From NCBI GenBank assembly GCA_033720895.1, contig JAWWBS010000007.1, positions 1 through 50,860 on the forward strand: 50,860 bases of DNA. The letters run 5' to 3'. Shown piece by piece: positions 26,801 to 34,600 of this stretch. The DNA comes from Gammaproteobacteria bacterium. GTDB lineage: Bacteria > Pseudomonadota > Gammaproteobacteria > Natronospirales > JAJUFS01. How positions within the stretch are numbered: position 1 is the stretch's first letter; every line of letters starts with the position of its first letter. Under the pieces are notes generated by a model that did no database searches, had not been told where the DNA came from, and worked only from the letters and a program-made list of their open reading frames with translations. A program made the position numbers and the translations under genes.

Positions 26801-28335
26801 GGGGCAGGGGAGAGACCTTTCTCCATTGCCTTGACGGACGACAGCTTGTTGAACGGATGCTTGCCCGTCAGCAGTTCATAGGCGACACAGGCCAGCGCGT
26901 AGATGTCATCGCCCGGTGCCGGATCCTCGCCTTCGAACATTTCCGGGGTTGCGTAGGCGGGCGTCAGCGCGCCCAGCTGGCCCGGGTCGAAGACCGTGGT
27001 TTCGCCGGCCGCATCGGAACGGGTGGTCGATGCGCGCGCGATACCGAAGTCGAGAATCTTGACCGTGCCGTCCTTGAGGTAGAAACAGTTGCCCGGCTTG
27101 AAATCGGAATGCACGAGGTTGCGGGCATGTGCGTATTCCAGGCCTTCACAAAGTTGCTGCACGATGCCGAGCGCGTCCTCGGTCGGCAGGCCGCCCGGCG
27201 GCAGCTTCTTGATGAACTGCGCCAGCTCCTGGCCTTCCATGAGCTCCATGGTGAGATAGACGGTCGGACCGTCGCGGTCGAAGTCGTACACCGTGGTGAT
27301 GTTCGGGTGAGCCAGCTTCTGCGCCTTGGAGGATTCTCGCTGCAAGGCGATGAACGCCTCGGGGTGCTCACGGAAATCACCGGACAGCAGCTTGACGGCG
27401 ATGTAGGGGTTGCGGTCCTTGGCTTCGACCTTGAGAAGGTCACGGGCCTTGTAGACCTTGCCCATACCGCCCTCGCCGATGGCCGAGAGCAGTTCGAAAC
27501 GATCCTTCAGGATGGTGCCGGGGCCGATGCTGTCCGGGTCGAGGGCGGAACCCTTGCCCTGGAAGTTGGTGGCCGTCGGCCAGCCGGTACCGGTCGGGCT
27601 GCTCATGCCGCCGCCGGGCGCCGTGGAATTCGCCATGGCGAACGGGTCTTCCTCGTCCGAACCACGCAGGGCGCCGGGACGCTGGGTCGGGTCGTCACCA
27701 CCTACGACAGTGGCATCGGGGTCGCGAACAACCTCGGTCTTGTCACCGCCAGCCTGGGGAACGACTTCGGTCTTGTCGGAATCGGCAGGCTTCTGCACGA
27801 CTTCGGTCTTGTCGGAATCGGCTGGCTGCATGACTTCCGTGCGATCACCAGCATTGGGATCGGACGCCGGCGCATCACCGGTCGCAAAGGGGTCGATGGT
27901 GCCGAAGGGGTTTTCTTCCGACTGACCGACAGCCTGGCCGCCGTCGTCTTCGCTCGCCGTGGTGTCTTCGCTGCTGTCGGATGACGCGGGTTCGGCAGGT
28001 TCTTCAAGGCTTAGCTCACCGTCGAAGGAGGGCGCCTCCATTTCCGGATCGACCACGGTCTTGTCGCCGTCGTCGGCGGCGGGCACTTCCAGGTCGAAAT
28101 CGAATTCCAGGCCGCCATCGTTGCCCGAGTCGCCACTCGGCTCACCTTCGATCATTCCCTGCAGCGCGGCGACCATGTCGTCGGGCAAGGCCCCCTTCAC
28201 TTCGTCAAGCTGGGCACTCAACTGCTCCCGGGTGGCATCGCCTTCCTCGAGTGCATCTTCCACCCAGCTGCGAACCGTTTCGAGGCTGGCATTTCCCTGT
28301 GTCAGCTCCGAGAGCAAGTCTTTGAAATCGGCCAC
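23809..28335 (-). CDS. Transmembrane Ser/Thr protein kinase with C-terminal FGE-sulfatase (C-lectin-like) domain
   Basis: 1508 residues. The start is GTG (28335) with AGGGGA 7 nt upstream. A short helical domain (1-62) comes first, then an acidic disordered linker with D-K/R-T-E-V repeats (91-211). The Hanks-type kinase follows (about 280-545): GEGGMGKVY, K314 in AVKLL, VHSDFKPGN (HSD in place of HRD, catalytic D411), DFG (429-431), ATPE. The activation segment contains GETTVFDPG. One membrane helix lies at ~556-575. About 730 residues of helical, TPR- or coiled-coil-like sequence follow, presumably periplasmic. A 181-residue FGE-sulfatase/C-type-lectin fold ends the protein (1328-1508: VPAGG, RLPTAAEW, YVGNVQEVV, ARGGAF, GFRVAR). 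I see no paired active-site Cys as in true FGE, so ligand sensing is likelier than catalysis. It is flanked by its presumed phosphatase. Confidence 0.92.
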   Translation of the reverse strand: MADFKDLLSELTQGNASLETVRSWVEDALEEGDATREQLSAQLDEVKGALPDDMVAALQGMIEGEPSGDSGNDGGLEFDFDLEVPAADDGDKTVVDPEMEAPSFDGELSLEEPAEPASSDSSEDTTASEDDGGQAVGQSEENPFGTIDPFATGDAPASDPNAGDRTEVMQPADSDKTEVVQKPADSDKTEVVPQAGGDKTEVVRDPDATVVGGDDPTQRPGALRGSDEEDPFAMANSTAPGGGMSSPTGTGWPTATNFQGKGSALDPDSIGPGTILKDRFELLSAIGEGGMGKVYKARDLLKVEAKDRNPYIAVKLLSGDFREHPEAFIALQRESSKAQKLAHPNITTVYDFDRDGPTVYLTMELMEGQELAQFIKKLPPGGLPTEDALGIVQQLCEGLEYAHARNLVHSDFKPGNCFYLKDGTVKILDFGIARASTTRSDAAGETTVFDPGQLGALTPAYATPEMFEGEDPAPGDDIYALACVAYELLTGKHPFNKLSSVKAMEKGLSPAPINKPGFTKRQNKALMKALAFKRADRTSSVEEFWDGVRFKKSYTLQIAAASIGFSLLIGVLAYKPVVEFIEDKQVNNIIAELDAGQRQVPEVLELIKSDELSERADQNLLDIGRETIFEYFEQRAEAAIDETQDKYDFPQALAVIQEAKQYYEDSAALLSIESDIISRRNGLISELTTDFDNYLAEDRLMPIEGEDDITDLLAKLRQADPGNPLLEDARLSQRYATLAEQAIADGEWQRAKEYLTAGLDYSATDASLLNLDDQVTRELQRQADARLVAEIKDRLNAAKGDLKTVADYATVVDDLRRLEELRPDDALLKEIVTPLRSSVSSSLQQAIAASEWRQAEGLLRTFATMFSVPELLDMRNTLSRAEVNAGYQPENLGEVLAALDERQQAMNRLLASPQYNNEWSDELLRNFKETISLLRPGNTWFDQMQTRIVDSYVDNARQLVEAERFDAATRSLQAARAFNPGLPVFDAEAEKLAAAKADFDRRQAERIRLAQINAAKNSLVAQTNANDINAAINTFEQLKQELPVDDEFITTTGPQMIADSFLRLATAQAEREEFANAVQFAQRGLEYVPGMQGLEKALSDYENLAKREQLIKGAAQATTGTIGNLPPLLREVRGLFPDDATAIQNEAMRQLADRIKRLEASDVTAANDLWDAAKRLFPGTRVIDGLSLKAPPRPSKYVPSARQAMERKQLTEAENILATARREEPGNQQVAEFARELGERQDQANVYYSSYQQLMARGQKTEAKRYLDAALSFWTDNPKYKDELAKNFTTTRAPTRSADGSRPCTASLAGFGRSGRAVCFDILSGSTRGPELVVVPAGGGISKPFAIGKYEISNGDLNAYCRASSNCPVNSDTGMPATNISLSVMQGYVNWLTQTTGKQYRLPTAAEWSYAATATNPKAVTNFNCRVTQGGQILKGLTMLEIKSGRANPWGLMNYVGNVQEVVRDGGGHAARGGAFQDNLSTCDIGLSRNFSGQASEITGFRVARETD
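27700..28065 (-). repeat. Acidic linker with D-K/R-T-(E)-V-V phospho-acceptor-like repeats in the kinase
   Basis: Residues 91-211 of the kinase carry six related motifs with Thr at 93, 166, 177, 189, 200 and 209 (DKTVV, DRTEV, DKTEVV three times, DATVV) in Asp/Glu/Pro/Ala-rich sequence. Such spaced Thr motifs upstream of a kinase domain look like autophosphorylation or FHA-docking sites (inference). Confidence 0.7.
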
Positions 28336-28389
28336 TTCAGTTTCCCCTGGCTGCGACCCTGCGCCGCCGTCTGCTTGTTGTCAGAATAT

Positions 28390-29112
28390 TCAGTTTATGG
28401 TCACCGTGATGACGGTGACGTTGTCTCTTGCGCCTCGGTCCAGTGCGAGGTCCACACCGGCCTTGGCGCGATTGCCGCGTCCCTTCAGTATCTTGGTGAT
28501 GTCCGCCGGCTGCAATTCCTTGTAAAGACCGTCACTGCAGAGCAGGAAGCGATCCCCTTTCTGCAGTTCGAAAATGTCCATGTCGACAAACACCTCGGGC
28601 GCCGCCCCGATGGCGCGCGTGATCCGGTTGGCCTGCGGATGGTGCTCGGCTTCTTCCTGGCTGATCAGGCCGACATCCACCATGTCTTCGACCATGGCAT
28701 GGTCCTGGGTCAGCTGTTCCAGTGTTCCCTTGCGCAGGCGGTAGACGCGGCTGTCACCTGCCCAGATGCAGATGGCGTGGCTGTTGCGGGCAATCATGAC
28801 GGATACCGTGCTGCCGATGGTCTGCTTCTCGGAATCCTCGGCCAGCTTGACGAGCCGTGTGTTCACATCACGAAGGCAGCGTTCGACCTGGTCGGCCAGC
28901 TGCGCCAGGGAATCGGCGGCCGGCATCTCGTCCAGCGCGGCCGTGATGGCCTGGCTGGCAACATCGCCAGCTGCATGACCCCCCATGCCATCCGCCACGA
29001 CCCAAAGACCCTTTTCAGGGCGATCCAGGCAGGAATCCTCGTTGACCTTGCGGACCGTACCGACGTGGCTGACGGCTTCGGAGCTCCAGGCAAATCCTTC
29101 TGTCGACCCCAT
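28390..29112 (-). CDS. PP2C-family Ser/Thr protein phosphatase
   Basis: 240 residues, soluble, metal-dependent. Visible PP2C motifs are VRKVNEDS (E25-D26), VVADGMGGHAAG (D41-G42), IWAGDSRVYR (D120), LCSDGLY (D194-G195) and ARDNVTVI (D230-N231). This is the full metal-binding set of the bacterial Stp/PrpC/PppA type. The ATG at 29112 has AGGGGT upstream; an in-frame TTG directly precedes it. It is the first gene of a three-gene minus-strand operon (54-nt gap to the kinase) and should reverse the kinase's phosphorylation. Confidence 0.95.
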   Translation of the reverse strand: MGSTEGFAWSSEAVSHVGTVRKVNEDSCLDRPEKGLWVVADGMGGHAAGDVASQAITAALDEMPAADSLAQLADQVERCLRDVNTRLVKLAEDSEKQTIGSTVSVMIARNSHAICIWAGDSRVYRLRKGTLEQLTQDHAMVEDMVDVGLISQEEAEHHPQANRITRAIGAAPEVFVDMDIFELQKGDRFLLCSDGLYKELQPADITKILKGRGNRAKAGVDLALDRGARDNVTVITVTIN

Positions 29113-29482
29113 CAATAACCCCTGAGCTGCCTCTGATGTAGTGCCTGCCGTACGCCATCCGGAGTACCCCCGATTCCGGCTTGCAGGTTGACATAAAATA
29201 TAGCGGCTGGCGCACGATTGCCATAATAAAAGTGAAGATTGTTGGGTACTTGGCTGGCAGTGTTCAGGCTGAAAATAAGTGGAAACAAGTCCGATATTGA
29301 ACTAATCAATATTCCAGCCTTGGATTATTGCAAATCAGCCGTTTGCAGAATATTGTTAAGTCGCAATATTCGGGGGTTGTCACCGATTGGTGACGGCATG
29401 GCGCTGTGGTAGCGGACCTTTACATGGAGGCGGGGTGCCACGGCGAACAGATCGGTGCTGAACCGATTCTTGAGGGGATTAC
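29113..29482. promoter_or_regulatory. AT-rich divergent control region between the phosphatase-kinase operon and tpsB
   Basis: This is the only gene-free stretch over 300 bp. Its middle (about 29190-29370) is much richer in A/T than the rest of the window. It holds three AATATT-type blocks: 29309-29316 and an inverted pair GAATATT (29348-29354) / AATATTC (29365-29371). A perfect inverted repeat GTCACC-GATT-GGTGAC (29379-29394) follows and could be an operator. No open frame or RNA gene is recognisable. AT-rich DNA upstream of an adhesin locus would suit nucleoid-protein (H-NS/MvaT-type) silencing, which is inference. Confidence 0.5.
29328..29356 (+). promoter_or_regulatory. Candidate tpsB promoter
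   Basis: TTGCAA (29328-29333), a 17-nt spacer, then TATTGT (29351-29356); both boxes are 4/6 or better. The -10 overlaps the left arm of the GAATATT inverted repeat. An alternative pair is TTTGCA (29342) with AATATT (29365), also at 17 nt. Confidence 0.35.
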
Positions 29483-31549
29483 ATGCAAGTCGTGATTGAA
29501 TCTTCCGCAGGCCTGGTCGGCGTGACGACCAGGCATATCCGCATGGTCATGTTGGGCGTGTTCGCCTGCCTGTCGACGCCGGCGCTGGCCAACACGCCGT
29601 TGCCGTTGCCAGACCTGCCGCCACTTCCAGGTGGTTCGTCGCAGCCGCAGACACAAGGTGAATTGCCTTCTCCGGTATTGCCTGCTGCACCCGTGCTCGA
29701 TCCCAACCAGCTGGTGTTCGAAATTCCGCCGGTCTTCCAGCGCCCACTCGGTGTCGACGAGGGCGGTCGTGTATTCGTGCGCAAGTTCGTCATCACCGGC
29801 GTGATCGATGATCCGGAAGCCGGCATCATCAAGGAAGAAATCGATGCCCGCGTTGCCGCGCGCTTCGAAGAACTGAACGAACTGCTTGCGCGCCTCCGTG
29901 TGGCGCGCCAGAACCAGGAGGATGTCGGGCCGGATGGCTTCACGCCGGACGAGCGCGAAGCAATTGTCGATTTCATGTCGGATGTGGTGCGCGACCTGAG
30001 CCCTGATCGCCAGGTGCGTGCCTACCAGTCTTTCGTGGACCAGTTGCGCCTGCAGCGACTCGAGCGCAACCAGGGCCTGACCATCGGCCAGTTGCAGTTG
30101 ATTGCCGATGAAATCACGCGCTATTACCGCGAGCGGGGTTACTTCCTTGCTCGCGCCGTCGTGCCGGCCCAGGAAGTCGTGGAAGGCATCGTGGCGATCC
30201 GCGTGCTGGAAGGACGCCTCGGCCAGGTCTTGTCCGACGGCAACCGTCGCTACAGCCATTCGCGCCTGCAGGCACCGTTCCGTGACCTGACCGGCAAGCT
30301 CGTTACCGTGGAAAAGACGGAAGACGCCTTGCTGACCTTGCAGGGTTATCCCGGTTTGAGTGCTGTCGGCGTGTTCCAGCCTGGCGGTGAAGTCGGTGAG
30401 GCCGATTTGCTGATCAACGTGTCGGAGGAGGACCCGCTGGACTTCCTGGTACGCGTGGACAATCACGGTACGCGCTTTACTGGCGAAAATCGCCTGCTGG
30501 CCGATGCCATTTGGAACAACCCGTTTGGCGCGGCCGATTATCTCGAGCTGACCGTGCTGCAGACGTACTCGCCGGACAACTCGCTGTTCGGCTCGTTGAA
30601 GTACCAGGTGCCGTTTTCCAACCCGCGTCACAAGATCGGCATCGAACTGACCAACAATTCCTTTGACGTCGACAGCCTTTCCCAGTCTGCAACCGACAAC
30701 GACGCGGGCGGTACTTCGGACATCTACCGCCTCTACTACGACTGGAACCTCAGCCGGACCCGTGCACGCCGCACGGCCCTCAAGTTCGATCTCGCGCGCA
30801 AGGTTGCCGACACCGAGGTGTTCGGCCGGGTCACTGCACGCGATGATATCGACGTGTTCGGTGCGCAGTTCGATTACGAGTTGATCAGTGCAGAAACCGC
30901 AACCATCGTCACGGCCTATGCCCGCGTCGATATCGGCCTTGACGGTGCGCTCGGTGCACCGACCGTGGAAGAACTCGAAGACGGCAGCATCCAGCCGCCG
31001 CCGACTATCGCGGGAGTGGGCGCAGACTTCACCAAGGCGTCGCTGGGCATGTCGTGGTTGAAGAGCATGACTGCCAACCAGTCCTTGCTGTTGCGAGCCA
31101 ACGGCACCTACACCGCCGACCCGCTGACCTCGCTGGAGCGCTTCGTCATTGGCGGACCGGCCAGCGTGCGTGGCGTGCCGAGTTCGCAGTTCCTTTCAGA
31201 CTACGGCGCGTTCGTTTCCGTGGAATGGGGCGTGCGTGCGCCGGGCTTTGCAGACAAGCCGGCATTTGCCAATCGCAACTGGGGTGACCTGCTGCGCTTC
31301 ACGGTGTTCGCCGATTATGCGCAGGGTTATTTCAACGAGGTTGGTGGCGGCAGCAGCGCCAACATTTTCGATGACATCACCGAATCGGGTTATGGCATCG
31401 GCATCGAGTTCGGCTTGCCGGGTTCGTTCAGCTTGAACGTCCAGGCAGCGTGGCGCAGCGGTGGTGCGGACGAAAATCCGCAACCAACCGATCCGCGCGC
31501 CGTGTTTGATGACAGTCAGTACTGGGTCGACTTCACCTGGCAGTTCTGA
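29483..31549 (+). CDS. TpsB outer-membrane transporter (FhaC/ShlB family) with an insertion in POTRA1
   Basis: 688 residues, Omp85 superfamily. It secretes the adjacent TpsA across the outer membrane. The long signal peptide ends STPALA (cleavage near 36); the start is supported by GAGGGG 6 nt upstream. A Pro-rich linker (about 38-90) and two POTRA domains (about 97-245 and 246-316) precede a 16-strand-type barrel. The barrel has the conserved VRG at 562-564 (GGPASVRGV) and a C-terminal aromatic strand ending TWQF. POTRA1 begins VRKFVITG and resumes at LTIGQLQLIADEITRYYRERGYFLARA, but ~85 charged helical residues (about 112-197) sit between, where FhaC-type proteins have a short link. It is co-directional with tpsA, 140 nt upstream. 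Confidence 0.93.
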   Translation: MQVVIESSAGLVGVTTRHIRMVMLGVFACLSTPALANTPLPLPDLPPLPGGSSQPQTQGELPSPVLPAAPVLDPNQLVFEIPPVFQRPLGVDEGGRVFVRKFVITGVIDDPEAGIIKEEIDARVAARFEELNELLARLRVARQNQEDVGPDGFTPDEREAIVDFMSDVVRDLSPDRQVRAYQSFVDQLRLQRLERNQGLTIGQLQLIADEITRYYRERGYFLARAVVPAQEVVEGIVAIRVLEGRLGQVLSDGNRRYSHSRLQAPFRDLTGKLVTVEKTEDALLTLQGYPGLSAVGVFQPGGEVGEADLLINVSEEDPLDFLVRVDNHGTRFTGENRLLADAIWNNPFGAADYLELTVLQTYSPDNSLFGSLKYQVPFSNPRHKIGIELTNNSFDVDSLSQSATDNDAGGTSDIYRLYYDWNLSRTRARRTALKFDLARKVADTEVFGRVTARDDIDVFGAQFDYELISAETATIVTAYARVDIGLDGALGAPTVEELEDGSIQPPPTIAGVGADFTKASLGMSWLKSMTANQSLLLRANGTYTADPLTSLERFVIGGPASVRGVPSSQFLSDYGAFVSVEWGVRAPGFADKPAFANRNWGDLLRFTVFADYAQGYFNEVGGGSSANIFDDITESGYGIGIEFGLPGSFSLNVQAAWRSGGADENPQPTDPRAVFDDSQYWVDFTWQF

Positions 31550-31689
31550 GCAGGTGAAGTGGTGGCCGGCATCCGTTGATGCCGGTCGGTTCGTTAGGTG
31601 CAAGTCCGGGCCTGGAGGTCCGGGCCGAGTAGATGCCCTCCGGGGGCGAGCGGCGGCTGAAAACCAGTCGTTGCAACAGGGGTGAGATC
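31531..31689 (+). other. Structured tpsB-tpsA junction (four hairpins)
   Basis: Four hairpins can form. CTTCACCTG/CAGGTGAAG (31531-31539/31551-31559, 9 bp) spans the tpsB stop codon. CCGGCAT/ATGCCGG lies at 31566-31572/31579-31585. A GTCCGGGCC direct repeat (31604-31612, 31618-31626) can fold back with one G-U pair. GCCC/GGGC encloses the 31635-31647 segment. None is followed by a T-run, so simple termination is not predicted. The tpsA ribosome site AGGGGTGAG is downstream of all four. Confidence 0.5.
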
Positions 31690-34600
31690 ATGACCGCAAA
31701 GTCGGCAGCCAAGCGTTACCTTCGTTCTGCAACAGCGACATTCGTTGCAGCCTACCTGGCACTTGCATTCGGAGTGTCGGTAGCAGGCCCTACAGGCGAA
31801 AGCGTCGTCTCCGGCGAAGCTCGAGTCACTCGACCTGACCAGGTGACAACCAACATCGACCAGCTTACCGACCTGGTAATCATCGACTGGTCGACGTTCA
31901 ACGTCGCGTCCGATGAAGTGGTCAACTTCATCCAGCCCAGTTCCGACGCCGCTGCATTGAACCGCATTCTCGATCAGAACCCCTCCGAGATTTTCGGTCA
32001 GATCAACGCCAATGGACGCCTGCTGCTGGTCAATCCCTACGGTTTCGTCTTCGGCCGCAACGCGTCGGTCGATGTCGGCAGCCTGTTCGTTTCCGGTCTC
32101 GACATTTCCAACGACAGTTTCCTGAGCGGTGACTGGCAGTTCAACAACACCGACGGCAGCGTCGGTGGCCTGATCATCAACCACGGCCTTTTGCAGGCGG
32201 CCAACGGTGGTTCCATCAACCTGTTTGGCGGCGGCGTCGTCAATGACGGTGCAATCCTTGCCGACTTCGGCACGGTGAATATCGGTGTCGGCGAGCAGGT
32301 CACCATCGACTTCGATGGCGACGGCCTGATCCAGTTCGCGGTCGATGGCGAGGTGCTGGAAAATGCCTATGGTCTCGACTCGGCAATTGCCAACAGCGGC
32401 GAAATTGCCGCGCGTGGCGGTTCCATCCTGCTGTCGGCGTCCGCTGCACGCGATGTGTTCTCGCAGGTCGTGAACAATGAAGGCGTGATTGCAGCGCAGG
32501 GCGTCGAAGACGTCGAAGGTCGTGTCTACCTGGTAGGCGAGGGCGGTGTCGTTGCCAACAGTGGCGTCATCGATGCCAGCAACGATTCGGGCAATGGCGG
32601 CACCATCCAGGTCCTGGGCGACCAGGTTGCCCTGGTCGGCGATGCCGTGCTGGATGCTTCGGGCAGCGCGGGCGGTGGCGACATTCGTGTCGGTGGTGGA
32701 ATCCAGGGTGGTGAAGGACTGCAGGAAGCCTCGCATGCCTACGTGGGCAGTGACGTTGTCATCAATGTCGATGCCACGCAGGACGGCGACGGCGGCAGTG
32801 CCGTCGTCTGGTCATCCGATGGCACGCGTTTCTACGGTTCCATTTCGGGCCGTGGCGCCGGCAGCGGCGACGGCGGCTTTGCGGAAGTGTCGGGTGGCGG
32901 CCTGGTCTTCCAGGGCCTGGTCGACATGTCCGCCGAGAACGGCGAATTCGGTGTGTTGCTGCTCGATCCGGACGACATCGTGATCGCGGCTGGCACCGGT
33001 GACGGTGACGACTCCGGTGGTGGCTCCGGCACGCTGGACGACCCGACCATCCTGTTCGGTGATACGCCGACGACGTACACGGTTTACGAAAGCGAGCTGG
33101 AAAGCGTTTCCGCCGGCACCTCGATCATCCTGCAGGCGGTCAACAGCATCACGACCAGTGGTGGCGCGTTCACGGTCACCCTGACGGCCGGCACGGACAT
33201 CACGCTGGAAACCACCAGCAACACGGGCGCTGGCATCAACATCGCCGACATGACGCTGGTGACTACTGAAACGGCTGACATCGTGCTGATTGCCGGTTCG
33301 GATGGCGGTGCGGGCACGGCCACGGTAACCGTGGGCACACTGTCCACTGCGCCGGGCACCGGCGCGCTGAATACCGGCAACATTTCCATCACGGCTGATA
33401 GCGATATCACCGTCAATGGCGCGCTGACCACGGGCAGCATTGCCGATACCCAGGACCAGGATTCCGGTGACATCACCCTGACCTCGACGGGTGGCGCGAT
33501 CACCATCGGTGGCGGAGCATCACTGACCACCGGTGATGTGGATGTCACCTCCAACAACAACCAGGCGCTCAGCGGCACCATCAGCCTGACGGCCGACGGC
33601 AACATCGATATCAGCGGTGCGCTGACCACCGGTGACACCTCGGCCAATGACGACGTGGCCGACTCCGGCGCGATCAGCATTACCAGCAACAACGGCACGG
33701 TAACCACCAATGCCGGCGGCACCTTGACGACCGGTGCGGCCGATGGCGATGACACCCTGAACACGGATTCGGGAGGCATCACCATTGCGGGCGCCAATGG
33801 CGTGACGATTGGCGACGCCGTGACGACCGGCAATGCCTCGAATACCGGCAACAACGTGGCGGTGAATTCGGGTGCTGTGACGATCAGCTCCTCGGCAGGC
33901 AACGTCGCGATTGATGCGGCGGTCGCGACCGGTACTGCAACGTCGGCCGATGACCAGGGCATATCCGGCGCTATCAACGTGACTTCGACGACGGGCACGA
34001 TTTCCTCCAGCGCGGGTGGCACGATTGCCACCGGCGCGGTCGACGGCGATGACCAGGCTTCGACTTCCGGTTCGGTAACCCTGACCGCCTCGACCGGCAT
34101 CGCGCTCGGCGATGCCGTCAGCACCGGCACGGCGACACTGGATGCCAACTCGGTTGCCGCAACGTCAGGTGACATCACCATCTCCACCACCACGGGCAAC
34201 ATCAGCGGCACGTCGCTGGCCACGGGTGCCTCCACGCCGACCTCGGGCGGCGGTGCTGCCATTTCCGGCGATATCGACGTCGATGCCACGGCAGGAGCCA
34301 TTACCTTCACCGGCACCGTCAGCAGCGGTAGCGCCACGTCCGCACAGGATGCCTCGACCTCCGGCCTGGTCGATCTCCTGGCCGGTGGTGGCGACATCAC
34401 CGTGGCCAGCGTGGTCTCGGGCAATGCGACCTCCAGCACCGGTGATGTGCAAGCCACCTCCGGCAGCGTGACGCTGGCGGCCTCGGGCGCCATCGCACTG
34501 AGTGGTGCCGTGGGATCGGGTTCGGCAACGTCGGCCGATCTCGATGCCGTGACCGGCAACGTATCGCTGACCGCCAGTGGCGGCAGCATTTCCGGTGCAG

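Noticed and set aside
23779-27984. A 1401-codon plus-strand frame opposite the kinase
   Set aside because: It is in register with the kinase codons, has no recognisable domain or ribosome site, and disappears as a candidate once the kinase is accepted.
22233-29112. Type VI secretion regulatory island (PpkA/PppA/Fha)
   Set aside because: The kinase, phosphatase and FHA match that trio, but no T6SS structural gene is in the window and the FHA is fused to a cyclase.
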